A DNA stretch of 63,269 nucleotides, from NCBI GenBank assembly GCA_028293285.1, contig JAQGPC010000292.1, forward strand, positions 1 through 63,269. The letters are read 5' to 3'. Source of the stretch: Pedosphaera sp. (GTDB lineage: Bacteria; Verrucomicrobiota; Verrucomicrobiia; Limisphaerales; Pedosphaeraceae). The notes beneath the pieces are model-generated. The model was not told where the DNA came from. It was given only the letters and a program-made list of their open reading frames with translations, and did not search any database. Made by a program: the position numbers and the translations under genes. The stretch's first letter is position 1; the number at the start of each line of letters is the position of its first letter. Positions 52,415-60,267 of the stretch are shown one piece after another.

Positions 52415-52454
52415 GATTACAGAAACAATGTAATCTTAATCTACACTATGTCAA
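52415..52454 (-). promoter_or_regulatory. Promoter with operator-like repeat for the sulfate operon
   Basis: Read on the minus strand: -35 TTGACA (52454-52449), a 16-base spacer, and -10 TACATT (52432-52427). A perfect inverted repeat GATTACA-N7-TGTAATC (52415-52435) covers the -10, so a bound regulator would block the polymerase. The divergent Rrf2 gene is the obvious candidate. Expected transcription start is near 52420. Confidence 0.7.
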
Positions 52455-52547
52455 TAGAGATTTATATGTTTTATTTTTCCTGATTCTAAAGCATTTATAA
52501 AGGGAAATTAATCTTGAGTATATTCATGTACATTGCACATTTCTATT

Positions 52548-53009
52548 ATGAAGCTGTCTCTGCGTGGAGAATATGCACTGCGAGCTTTGATCGTGTTGGG
52601 GTTGAATTACGATCAATCCGTCGTCCGTATCCAAACCATTTCTGACCAACAAAATATTCCCAAACGATTTCTCGAACAAATCTTAAATGATCTCAAATCC
52701 GCTGGCCTTGTGGAAAGTAAACGCGGTATCACCGGCGGCTATCGTCTTAACCGCCCTCCGGACCAAATTTCTCTCGCGACTGTGATTCGCTACATCGAAG
52801 GCCCGTTAGCTCCCGTCAGTTGCGTGAGTGAAAAATTTTACGAACGCTGTTCCTGTCCGGATGAATCCAAGTGCGGTATTCGCAGCATTATGAAAGAAGT
52901 GCGTGATGCCATCGTTCGCATCCTTGAAGGCGTAACCGTTGCGGAAATGTGCGAACGAGTGAAGCAATTGCAAGGTACCCACTCGAACCCGCTGGATTAT
53001 GTGATTTAA
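52548..53009 (+). CDS. Rrf2-family transcriptional regulator
   Basis: A 153-residue winged-helix regulator of the Rrf2 family (IscR, CymR, NsrR). Seen: MKLSLRGEYALRALIVL, recognition helix region PKRFLEQILNDLKSAGLVES, and the wing KRGITGGYRLNRPPDQI. The cysteine group C92, C101, C103 and C109 resembles, though is not identical to, the three cysteines that bind an iron-sulfur cluster in IscR; CymR lacks them. It is divergent from the yezD-porin-sbp-cysK-cysTWA operon and probably controls it, with a cysteine or Fe-S status signal. The ATG at 52548 is used; an upstream in-frame ATG at 52533 would add MHISI. Confidence 0.92.
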   Translation: MKLSLRGEYALRALIVLGLNYDQSVVRIQTISDQQNIPKRFLEQILNDLKSAGLVESKRGITGGYRLNRPPDQISLATVIRYIEGPLAPVSCVSEKFYERCSCPDESKCGIRSIMKEVRDAIVRILEGVTVAEMCERVKQLQGTHSNPLDYVI

Positions 53010-53072
53010 GGGTCGCCCACCTCGACTGAAAAACTACGTGCGAATCTCGGCTTAATACGTTAAGTCAGAGTG

Positions 53073-53612
53073 ATGAGCAACACACGGCAGTTGCACAATA
53101 TCGCATTGATCGGATTTATGGGCACGGGAAAGTCCTCCGTTGGACGCCTTCTTGCCGACCAATTGCGCTTTAGCTTTCTTGATACCGATGACCTCATTGA
53201 GTCGCGTTCAGGCAAAACCATCTCCGCAATCTTTGCTGAGGAAGGAGAACCTGCTTTTAGAAAGTATGAACAGGAAGTCGTCGCCGAACTGAGCTCACGA
53301 AAAAAAACCGTCATTTCAACTGGTGGTGGTCTCGGTGCTAACGCCACTCACCTTGCCAGCCTGAAACAACATGCGCTGGTGGTTTGTCTCTGGGCTTCCC
53401 CTGATAAGATTTGGGAACGCGTCCGCAGCCAGACACACCGGCCGCTGCTGAAAGAATCCGACCCATTGGCAAAAATCCGCAAACTGCTGGCTGAGCGTGA
53501 ATCCCACTACAAACAAGCCGACATATTGCTGAATACTGAAGTTCGGTCACTAAAGGAAGTGGCTCAACAAGTCCTTCATCAATTCCGCTTGGCAAAAACT
53601 TTGTATCAGTGA
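53073..53612 (+). CDS. aroK: Shikimate kinase
   Basis: Phosphorylates shikimate at the 3-position with ATP, the fifth step of chorismate synthesis. Seen in 179 residues: Walker A GFMGTGKSSVG (14-24), shikimate-binding LDTDDLIE, FRKYEQEVV with the substrate Arg, the GGG loop STGGGLGA, and the lid RPLLKESDPLAKIRKLLAERE. The ATG at 53073 directly follows an in-frame GTG at 53070; the ATG is used. Its stop overlaps the queG start by GTGA (53609-53612), so the two are translationally coupled. Confidence 0.95.
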   Translation: MSNTRQLHNIALIGFMGTGKSSVGRLLADQLRFSFLDTDDLIESRSGKTISAIFAEEGEPAFRKYEQEVVAELSSRKKTVISTGGGLGANATHLASLKQHALVVCLWASPDKIWERVRSQTHRPLLKESDPLAKIRKLLAERESHYKQADILLNTEVRSLKEVAQQVLHQFRLAKTLYQ

Positions 53613-54664
53613 AGTCCGCCATTCAACAACGCGCCCAGGAACTTGGGTTTGACGATTGCCGTATTGCTACAGCTTCTCCCCCCGCCACTGCCACGCAGTT
53701 CGAACGGTGGATTGCTTCGCATCATCACGGCGAAATGGCCTACCTTGAACGCAATGCCCACAAGCGAGTCGATCCCCAGCAAGTGTTGACCGACGCAAAG
53801 AGTATCATTTCACTCGCAGTAAGTTATGAACCAACCGGCCGGGAATCGGACATTCCGCACTCCGCACTCCGCACTCCACATTTCCCTGGCCTCGTCGCCC
53901 GCTATGCCCGTTACTCGGATTATCACGACATCATTGCCGAACCATTAAAAACACTCACTGACTTCATAAACCAGCTTGGCGGTGAAGGCACGCGTTCCCT
54001 CTGGTATGTTGATACCGGCCCATTGTTGGAGCGGGATATTGCACAGCGGGCTGGGCTGGGCTTTGTAGGAAAACATACAAACGTGATTAGCCGTCGTTTG
54101 GGCAATTGGATTTTTCTTTCCGAAATCATCACCACGTTGAAACTCGAGCCGGATGCACCTGAGAAAAACCATTGTGGTTCTTGCACGCGCTGTATTTCCG
54201 CCTGCCCGACCGGGGCCATCACTGCTCCCTTTCAACTTGATGCCCGCCGTTGTATTTCCTATCTCACGATTGAGCTGAAGGGTTCCATCCCCATCGAATT
54301 CCGCCCTGCTATCGGCAATCGTATCTATGGATGTGACGATTGTTTGGCGGCCTGTCCATGGAACCGGTTCGCGCAAGAAGGGCAAATGATGCAGCCTCAT
54401 TCGCGCCCCGATCTCACCGCCCCGGATTTGCTGGAGCTTTTATCCTTGGATGACGCCGGCTTCAAACAGAAATTTGCAGGCACTCCAATGCTGCGCACCA
54501 AACGCCGGGGTTTGTTGCGGAATATTTGTGTTGCCTTGGGCAATGTAGGAGATGCCTCCGCCCTGCCCGCTTTAATTCGCGCGAGTCAGGATGCTGAGCC
54601 ATTAATAGCCGAACATGCCCGCTGGGCTATTGAACAAATCAACCTGCGCTGCTCACGAAACTGA
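53609..54664 (+). CDS. queG: Epoxyqueuosine reductase
   Basis: Reduces epoxyqueuosine in tRNA to queuosine, the last step of queuosine synthesis, with cobalamin and two 4Fe-4S clusters. Seen in 351 residues: GFDDCRIA, DTGPLLERDIAQRAGLGFVGKHT, the cluster motifs CGSCTRCISACPTGAI and CDDCLAACPWNRF, and a C-terminal HEAT-like helix pair. It starts with GTG overlapping the aroK stop. A triple TCCGCAC repeat (53854-53877) encodes part of a loop near residue 85. Other que genes are not in the window. Confidence 0.95.
   Translation: MKSAIQQRAQELGFDDCRIATASPPATATQFERWIASHHHGEMAYLERNAHKRVDPQQVLTDAKSIISLAVSYEPTGRESDIPHSALRTPHFPGLVARYARYSDYHDIIAEPLKTLTDFINQLGGEGTRSLWYVDTGPLLERDIAQRAGLGFVGKHTNVISRRLGNWIFLSEIITTLKLEPDAPEKNHCGSCTRCISACPTGAITAPFQLDARRCISYLTIELKGSIPIEFRPAIGNRIYGCDDCLAACPWNRFAQEGQMMQPHSRPDLTAPDLLELLSLDDAGFKQKFAGTPMLRTKRRGLLRNICVALGNVGDASALPALIRASQDAEPLIAEHARWAIEQINLRCSRN
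53854..53877 (+). repeat. Heptanucleotide tandem repeat in queG
   Basis: Three perfect copies of TCCGCAC (53854-53874) plus a partial TCC, inside the queG frame. The unit is not a multiple of three, so gain or loss of one copy would shift the frame. Confidence 0.85.
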
Positions 54665-54739
54665 ACTGCGAATTTTTTTTCAATTGTTTCTTCACGCGCC
54701 TCCTTGATTTTTTTTTCGTTTGCATGAATTATTTCCCCC

Positions 54740-55756
54740 ATGGAAAAACGAGCAGCACCGACTCCGGAAAGCATAATGCAATTGGGCTTCGGCTTCATGG
54801 CCTCCAAGACCCTGCTCAGCGCCATTGAACTTGGCATATTCACCCTCCTCGCCACAGGCCCCCTTGATGCCAAAGCCCTTACCCAAAAGCTTAAGTTAAA
54901 CCCGCGCGCAGCCTGCGATTTTTTTGATACCCTTGTCGCTTTACGCATGCTGAATCGTCAGGATGGCCTTTACTCAAACACTCCTGAAACTGACATTTTC
55001 CTTGATGCTGCCAAACCATCTTATATTGGCGGACTGCTTGAAATGGCCAACGCTCGGCTTTTTGGATTTTGGGGATCTTTGACGGAAGCTCTGCGCACTG
55101 GCCAGCCTCAGAATGAAGCCAAGGCTGGTGGCGATATTTTTGCCGCTCTTTACAGCAGTCCTGCACGTTTGGAAGGTTTTTTGAAAGCCATGACTGGTAT
55201 CAGCCTCGGCGCCGCACAAGCCATCGCTCAAAAATTTCCCTGGAAGGAATACAAAACATTTGTCGATATCGGGGCCGCACAAGGCGGGCTGCCTGTCCAA
55301 ATCGCCCTGGCGAATAAGCATCTCACGGGAACGGGTTACGATTTGCCTGTAGTGCAACCAATTTTCGAAAAATACATCCGCTCGCATCAACTGGAAAACC
55401 GCATTCGCTTTCAGGCAGGAGATTTCTTCAAAGATGCGCTTCCGTCAGCGGACGTCATCGTAATGGGCCACATCCTGCATGACTGGAATCTTGAGGATAA
55501 AAAGATGCTTCTCGCCAAGGCGCATAAAGCTCTTCCAACCGGCGGGGCATTGATTGTTTATGAATCTCTCATTGATGATAACCGGAGTGAGAGCGTCAAC
55601 GGATTATTGATGAGTCTCAACATGCTTATCGAAACCACAGGCGGCTTCGATTATACCGGCGCTGATTGCACTGGATGGATGCGTGAAGCTGGATTCCGTC
55701 AGACGCGCGTGGAACATTTGGCTGGTCCGGATTCGATGGTTATTGGGATCAAGTAA
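54740..55756 (+). CDS. SAM-dependent O-methyltransferase (COMT/hydroxyneurosporene type)
   Basis: A 338-residue enzyme with an N-terminal winged-helix dimerisation domain ([27 protein letters not shown]) and a C-terminal Rossmann methyltransferase: [16 protein letters not shown] as the SAM loop, [33 protein letters not shown] with the His-Asp catalytic area, and [13 protein letters not shown]. It transfers methyl groups to hydroxyl groups of small aromatic or quinone-like substrates; the acceptor is unknown. It is monocistronic, preceded by two T-runs in the gap from queG, and followed by a hairpin. Confidence 0.88.
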   Translation: MEKRAAPTPESIMQLGFGFMASKTLLSAIELGIFTLLATGPLDAKALTQKLKLNPRAACDFFDTLVALRMLNRQDGLYSNTPETDIFLDAAKPSYIGGLLEMANARLFGFWGSLTEALRTGQPQNEAKAGGDIFAALYSSPARLEGFLKAMTGISLGAAQAIAQKFPWKEYKTFVDIGAAQGGLPVQIALANKHLTGTGYDLPVVQPIFEKYIRSHQLENRIRFQAGDFFKDALPSADVIVMGHILHDWNLEDKKMLLAKAHKALPTGGALIVYESLIDDNRSESVNGLLMSLNMLIETTGGFDYTGADCTGWMREAGFRQTRVEHLAGPDSMVIGIK

Positions 55757-55773
55757 TCCCCGCCATCACAGAA

Positions 55774-55795
55774 AATCCACGAGAAATCGTGGATT
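55774..55795. terminator. Hairpin terminator of the respiratory operon
   Basis: Perfect 9-bp stem AATCCACGA/TCGTGGATT with a GAAA loop (on the plus strand). On the minus strand it is followed by a TTTTC tract, which suits termination after the cytochrome c gene; it also closes the convergent methyltransferase gene. Confidence 0.78.
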
Positions 55796-55807
55796 CGAAA
55801 ACGTTCC

Positions 55808-56425
55808 TTATTTGTCCGATACCTGAAGCAGATCCGGAGCCGCCCAATTATCACCTTTGGACGCTGTTTCCGCGCGAATGGCTTTTACTGTTTCAGGCTT
55901 TACTGGATCCGCCTTATTGCCCCATTCCTGACGGACATAAGTAAGGACAGCGGCAATTTGCTCGTCACTAAAGCTGTCTTTGAAGGCCGGCATGGCTCCA
56001 GCGCCATAAGCCTTGCCATTTACTTCAATCGGTCCAGCCAAACCATTCAATACGATTCGAATAATGCGGTTGGGTCCACCACCAACCACCCACTCTGAAC
56101 CAGCCAGGGGAGGAGCATTAACCGTTGGGGAACCAACACCAGTCGGCATGTGACAAGCCGCACAGGTTTCATAAACTTTCTTACCCAAAACCAAAGCTTC
56201 TCCGCCTTTACTGACCGGCTGGGCACCTTTCACTTCATCATGGCTTTTAAAAGGTCCATAAACCTGCGCATTAAATCCACCTGCATTATTACCCAAATAA
56301 ACCATCCCGCCGAAAACCATCAAAGCCAGCAGCACGACCAATGCCACCGGAGCTGCGGAACGCTCCGCTTTCGGTTCGGCTTCGTCAGTCGCTTTGATTA
56401 AAGGCTTTTTAGGATCAGGACTCAT
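55808..56425 (-). CDS. Membrane-anchored mono-heme cytochrome c
   Basis: A 205-residue cytochrome c with one N-terminal membrane anchor (about residues 26-45, VALVVLLALMVFGGMVYLG) and a heme c site CAACH (C88, C91, H92), with a distal Met in GAGAMPAF. The domain faces the periplasm. It is the last gene of the operon, overlapping the ccoO-like gene by 4 bases. In the cbb3 oxidase it would take the place of CcoP, but CcoP has two hemes; this has one. It may be the electron outlet of the operon's complex, passing electrons to a soluble cytochrome or an oxidase. Confidence 0.9.
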   Translation of the reverse strand: MSPDPKKPLIKATDEAEPKAERSAAPVALVVLLALMVFGGMVYLGNNAGGFNAQVYGPFKSHDEVKGAQPVSKGGEALVLGKKVYETCAACHMPTGVGSPTVNAPPLAGSEWVVGGGPNRIIRIVLNGLAGPIEVNGKAYGAGAMPAFKDSFSDEQIAAVLTYVRQEWGNKADPVKPETVKAIRAETASKGDNWAAPDLLQVSDK

Positions 56426-57156
56426 TTTGCAGGAACATTCGTTGACGGCCCATTCGTCGCTGCCGGCGGGTTATTCGTAGAGCCGCCTGCAGCTGGAGCA
56501 TTGGTGGAAGACGCAGCAGCCACGGCATTCGTGGGAGGAGGCGTTTCAAAAAGGATCGCGTCCGAGTGCAAATTCATTAAATATGCCACCAGAGTCTTTG
56601 CTTCTTCTTTGGGAACAATTTCATATCCCGCCGGCACATTTGCCACCTGCAATGCTTCTTCAGAGGGCTTTTGCCCCAGCTTCAACTTGCGCTTTTCAAA
56701 CAGATACCGGTAAGGCGGCATGACCGACTTGGGAGTGACTGACTGCGGATCGTAAAGATGCTTCAACTGCCAGGCGGCGTCTGGCTTGCGCAGACCAATG
56801 TTTGTCAGATCCGGACCAATGCGTTGTGAACCGAACATTACCGGACGCGCATACAAATAATCCTGGGCCACACTTTGCACCTTGCCGCCTCGCCCACCCC
56901 AGCCACGTTCGACGTCGCTTCCGAAACCCTTCGGGCGCACTTGCTGGCTATGGCAGTAATAACAACCATTGGCGCGATAAACTTCCTCGCCTTGCTTGGC
57001 AATACCAGACGGATCCGAAGGATATAATTGACCGGTCGCATCTATTTCCACGGGTTGTTGCCGACAAAGTTGCAATTGTGGAACCAGCACAAATCCGAGC
57101 CATGAAGTCGCCAGCGCGAAGAAAGTTCCCAAAAATACTAGTGGCCCTAAATTCAT
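56422..57156 (-). CDS. ccoO: CcoO-like mono-heme cytochrome c subunit
   Basis: A 244-residue cbb3 oxidase subunit II homologue. One N-terminal transmembrane helix (about 4-26, LVFLGTFFALATSWLGFVLVP) is followed by a heme c site in NGCYYCHSQQVRP (C65, C68, H69), QRIGPDLTNIG and an axial Met in SVMPPYRYL, so the heme domain looks intact. The C-terminus is an Asn/Ala/Pro-rich tail of about 45 residues, unlike classic CcoO. It is translationally coupled to the CcoN-like and cytochrome c genes (overlaps of 4 bases each). Because its usual partner CcoN lacks its heme ligands here, this heme would receive or give electrons in another way. Confidence 0.9.
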   Translation of the reverse strand: MNLGPLVFLGTFFALATSWLGFVLVPQLQLCRQQPVEIDATGQLYPSDPSGIAKQGEEVYRANGCYYCHSQQVRPKGFGSDVERGWGGRGGKVQSVAQDYLYARPVMFGSQRIGPDLTNIGLRKPDAAWQLKHLYDPQSVTPKSVMPPYRYLFEKRKLKLGQKPSEEALQVANVPAGYEIVPKEEAKTLVAYLMNLHSDAILFETPPPTNAVAAASSTNAPAAGGSTNNPPAATNGPSTNVPAK

Positions 57157-58616
57157 GCCCTCACCTCCGCACGTCTATTTGCAACCATCGCCGTCGAGAA
57201 TGACGCACGACTAACACGAACCAATACACCCACCAGATTCAACAGGAAAACCAAATGCCCCAGCGCTATGAACAGGTCACCCGTTGTGCTCGCCCGAAGG
57301 AATGGCAACGTCGAATTCGTAACACCCATGAAGTCTGCCGTGGCTTTGGGGTTGTTTAGAACAGTCCCCTGCTCCACCCCACCAACACCGAGTGACACGA
57401 CGTAAATCAGCACTCCAATCAGAGCGAGCCAAAAGTGCCAGCGCACTCCGGCTGATGAAATATCCGCCTGCAAAAGTCGCGGCACGATGTAATAAATTGC
57501 TCCAAACATTGTCATCGCAAAAAAGCCATAAACGACAAATTGCGTTTGAGCAGGAGTAAACCAGGTAAAATTTATTACTTCGCTGACCTGGACGATGGAT
57601 GCAAGAACACCAACCAAACCCGAAAGAACATACGCCAAAGCTCCAAAGGCAATAAACTTCAGCGGCATACTCGAACTCAGTTTCGAGTAATTTCCAACGA
57701 AAGTTTTGTGCACGTTGAAGGCAACTGCCAGAACGGGAACAATCGTCAATGCTGCACCTACGCTGCTCAACGCCGGAATCCAGGTTGGCAAGGGGCTGCC
57801 GGTCGGAATGCCGCCCCACGAACCAAAAATAGCCAGCGTCCAGAAAATGAAGATTCCGATGTAGTGGCTATAGAGTGGACGATTAATGATTTTCGGAATG
57901 AAATAAAAGGTCGCTGCCAGTCCGGTAAATCCAAGCCAAATGGTTGTTAAATTATTTATATACCACCAATCGATGATGGCTTGCATCACTCCCCGCACGG
58001 GCTTGAACACCAACAGCAATTGGGCCGTGGAATAAATCCATGGCAGCCAGAAGATCGCAGCTAGCAAAAGCCACTGAGATATATAAAGCTCTCGTTCACG
58101 GCGCAGATGCAAAGTCACTATTGCCGCCAGTCCAATGGCAAGATAAGCAAAGAATAAAATTCCGGAGGCGTAACGCGGCATCTCTAACCATTCGAACCCG
58201 GTGCTGTCGCCGTAAAGAATCCCATACGTCCCAATGGTCATGCCGAGATTCCACAAAATCGCCCCTATGACAATTAATGGCGCCATTGCCAGCTTTGCCC
58301 GACCTAAATGGCTAAGCACCCATAAGCCCACGCCCAGTCCTGCCTGGATGGCAAAACCATAAATCAATGCGTTCCATGCTGCCGGATGAACTCGGCCATA
58401 AGTCAGTAACGGACAGCTTGCCAGAATATTTGGGGAATGAAATTTCAGGGAAGCGATAATTCCCAGAAGGGAGCCGATCAACAACCAAGCCGCAGCACTA
58501 ATAAAAAGCAGCAGCACGGGAGCGCGGCAGGACGCATCAATCTGCACTGATGTAACTGCCGGGGCTTCATTGCCCCTGTCAATAGATATGATTTGCGTTG
58601 AAGGAGTCGCGCTCAT
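57153..58616 (-). CDS. CcoN-like oxidase subunit I homologue lacking all heme and copper ligands
   Basis: A 487-residue membrane protein with about 12 spans and clear CcoN-type family landmarks: YGRVHPAAWNALIYGF, IIDWWYINNLTTIW, FYFIPKIINRPLYS, LPTW, FGAIYYIVPRLL. In classic CcoN these flank the metal ligands. Here the ligand positions read: low-spin heme His in LHTNAVIF becomes Ala 80; CuB His in WWYGHN becomes Asn 221 (WWYINN); the GPHH pair becomes part of GGIPTGS with no His; the HVH pair for the two hemes becomes Gln 357-Thr-Gln 359. The cross-linked Tyr in that span is also missing. A normal oxygen-reducing function is excluded by this. His 77 is one turn from position 80 and could not alone replace the set. 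It is coupled to ccoO and sits in the alternative complex III operon. Confidence 0.9.
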   Translation of the reverse strand: MSATPSTQIISIDRGNEAPAVTSVQIDASCRAPVLLLFISAAAWLLIGSLLGIIASLKFHSPNILASCPLLTYGRVHPAAWNALIYGFAIQAGLGVGLWVLSHLGRAKLAMAPLIVIGAILWNLGMTIGTYGILYGDSTGFEWLEMPRYASGILFFAYLAIGLAAIVTLHLRRERELYISQWLLLAAIFWLPWIYSTAQLLLVFKPVRGVMQAIIDWWYINNLTTIWLGFTGLAATFYFIPKIINRPLYSHYIGIFIFWTLAIFGSWGGIPTGSPLPTWIPALSSVGAALTIVPVLAVAFNVHKTFVGNYSKLSSSMPLKFIAFGALAYVLSGLVGVLASIVQVSEVINFTWFTPAQTQFVVYGFFAMTMFGAIYYIVPRLLQADISSAGVRWHFWLALIGVLIYVVSLGVGGVEQGTVLNNPKATADFMGVTNSTLPFLRASTTGDLFIALGHLVFLLNLVGVLVRVSRASFSTAMVANRRAEVRA

Positions 58617-58631
58617 TAAAACAACGAACCT

Positions 58632-59015
58632 TTATTCAAATTGGCTGGGCTTTTCCGGAGCCTTGGGAGGAACTGCGGTTGCCTTCTCGACACGATTACT
58701 TAAATCAAGATGCGCCGCTGCCGGATTTTGCCATTTTTGTTCGGCCAACTTCATCGCCTGGTCGATCGGCAGACGGACAATGCCCTTGGCCTGATCCTGC
58801 CAGCCATAACTATTGAGCGTTTCAGCATTCGCAGAGCGCAGGTCAGTCAAAGCTTTTTTACGCGCAATGGAGCGATCTTCGCCGAGAGGTGCGGGACGCG
58901 TGGAACTATACATCAGCCACGCAAGTCCAGCCACAATCAGGAATGCTCCAAGAATCGCAACCGAATATGCTAAAACCGCCGCACTGCATTTGCATTTGGA
59001 CTGTGAATTATTCAC
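58632..59015 (-). CDS. Small membrane protein of the respiratory operon
   Basis: A 127-residue protein with a Cys-rich start (KCKCSAAV), one transmembrane helix (about residues 16-36) and a soluble tail of about 90 residues with SYGWQDQAKGIVRLPIDQAMKLAEQKW. A similar YGW...G-V-R-IPI...AM segment is found in small proteins beside oxidase genes in other bacteria, from recall, so it is likely a conserved accessory subunit or assembly factor. It overlaps the actF stop by ATGA and is 15 bases from the CcoN-like gene. The function is unknown. Confidence 0.75.
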   Translation of the reverse strand: MNNSQSKCKCSAAVLAYSVAILGAFLIVAGLAWLMYSSTRPAPLGEDRSIARKKALTDLRSANAETLNSYGWQDQAKGIVRLPIDQAMKLAEQKWQNPAAAHLDLSNRVEKATAVPPKAPEKPSQFE

Positions 59016-60265
59016 TTATTACCTCCGTGCTTGGGATCAATCCCCCGCGCCGTGGCCGCTTCCACGTATTGGTCACCAACATAAATATCCATTGCTTCAG
59101 CGAAACGCGGATCTTTTTGTGGAATGATTGGATGTGCGTTTAAATATTTCAAAAATACGGTTGCCAACACACCGCCGATAAACGCCAGGCAAGCCAGGTC
59201 CATCCAATGCACCACGAAACCCTGAGGGTGTTTCACGGGCATAATGTTAAATGAAATATCAACGAAATGCATCAGCCATGCCCAGACACCCAGCGGAATC
59301 ATAATCCAGCTCAACTTGATGTCGATACGCAGCAACGTCAGAAACGGAATAAAGAAATGGCCAAAAATGATTAAGATACCTATTTGAAACCAGGTCCCGT
59401 TTTCACGGGCCAGGTACCAAAAAGTTTCTTCCGGCATATTCGCATTCCAAATGATGAAATATTGGAAGAAGGTGATGTAAGCGTAGAATACGGTGAATGC
59501 GAACATCAGCGAACCGATGTAATAGAAAGTTTTCTCCGTTGCCACTTCACGCAATGGCCCCTGCCGCTTCAACAATGCCGTGATGGAATAAACGGTGAAA
59601 ATCGTGATCCACATGCTGCCGGCAAAATACCAGACGCCGTACATCGTGGAGAACCATTCGTGTTGCAACGCTTTCATCCACATGATGGCTGCGAGTGTCA
59701 ACGTAACTGCAAAAAGAAACACTCCAACCGCTGAGAACCTCCGCATCTTGCGGGTGCATTCCACCGAACCGGTTTGGTCCTGCTTGAGCGACCAATAACG
59801 CAGCTTGTAAGAAAGAAAGGCCCAGACAGCGAAACAAATCATTGCCACGATGTAAAAGCTCGGGATGGTAAAGAGCGGAAACTTTTCCTTGATGGAGTGA
59901 TCAGGAGTATGCTCTTTAACCAACTGCATCCAGGGATACATCTTCGGTGCCAGATAGGCGATTGGCAGGAACAGCACCGCCATTACCGGCAGCAGAAAAG
60001 CCAGATGTTCGTAGATACGACGAACCGGCACCGACCAACTCGCATCGAACAAATGATGCAAAATGGTCAGGCCCAAACCGCCCAGGCAAAGGCTGAGGAA
60101 AAACATGAACGCTAGCAGCCAGGAAAATCCGAACTGGTGTTGGTCAACAAAGAATCCGGCCACCGCGCCTATGCCGCCCACGATCATCAAAATCATCGGC
60201 ACCTTGCGCCACTTGGACAAGTCCAGCGGAGCGGCGGAGGTTGGAGAGTTAGTTTGCGAACTCAT
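59012..60265 (-). CDS. actF: Alternative complex III quinol-interacting membrane subunit ActF
   Basis: A 417-residue polytopic membrane protein of alternative complex III, with about ten spans. It matches the ActF subunit: QHQFGFSWLLAFMFFLSLCLGGLGLTILHHLFDASWSVPVRRIYEHLAFLLP-type region, FYAYITFFQYFIIWNANMPEETFWY, and the end HPIIPQKDPRFAEAMDIYVGD. ActF and ActC are related NrfD-like proteins that bind quinol and may translocate protons. The operon order B-C-D-E-F is the usual one. It starts 2 bases after actE's stop and overlaps the small membrane protein gene, so translation is coupled. Confidence 0.93.
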   Translation of the reverse strand: MSSQTNSPTSAAPLDLSKWRKVPMILMIVGGIGAVAGFFVDQHQFGFSWLLAFMFFLSLCLGGLGLTILHHLFDASWSVPVRRIYEHLAFLLPVMAVLFLPIAYLAPKMYPWMQLVKEHTPDHSIKEKFPLFTIPSFYIVAMICFAVWAFLSYKLRYWSLKQDQTGSVECTRKMRRFSAVGVFLFAVTLTLAAIMWMKALQHEWFSTMYGVWYFAGSMWITIFTVYSITALLKRQGPLREVATEKTFYYIGSLMFAFTVFYAYITFFQYFIIWNANMPEETFWYLARENGTWFQIGILIIFGHFFIPFLTLLRIDIKLSWIMIPLGVWAWLMHFVDISFNIMPVKHPQGFVVHWMDLACLAFIGGVLATVFLKYLNAHPIIPQKDPRFAEAMDIYVGDQYVEAATARGIDPKHGGNK

Positions 60266-60267
60266 AG

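Noticed and set aside
57153..58616. Reading the CcoN-like gene as a nitric oxide reductase subunit (NorB)
   Set aside because: NorB also needs the conserved heme and metal histidines, which are missing here, and the neighbours are CcoO and ACIII genes.
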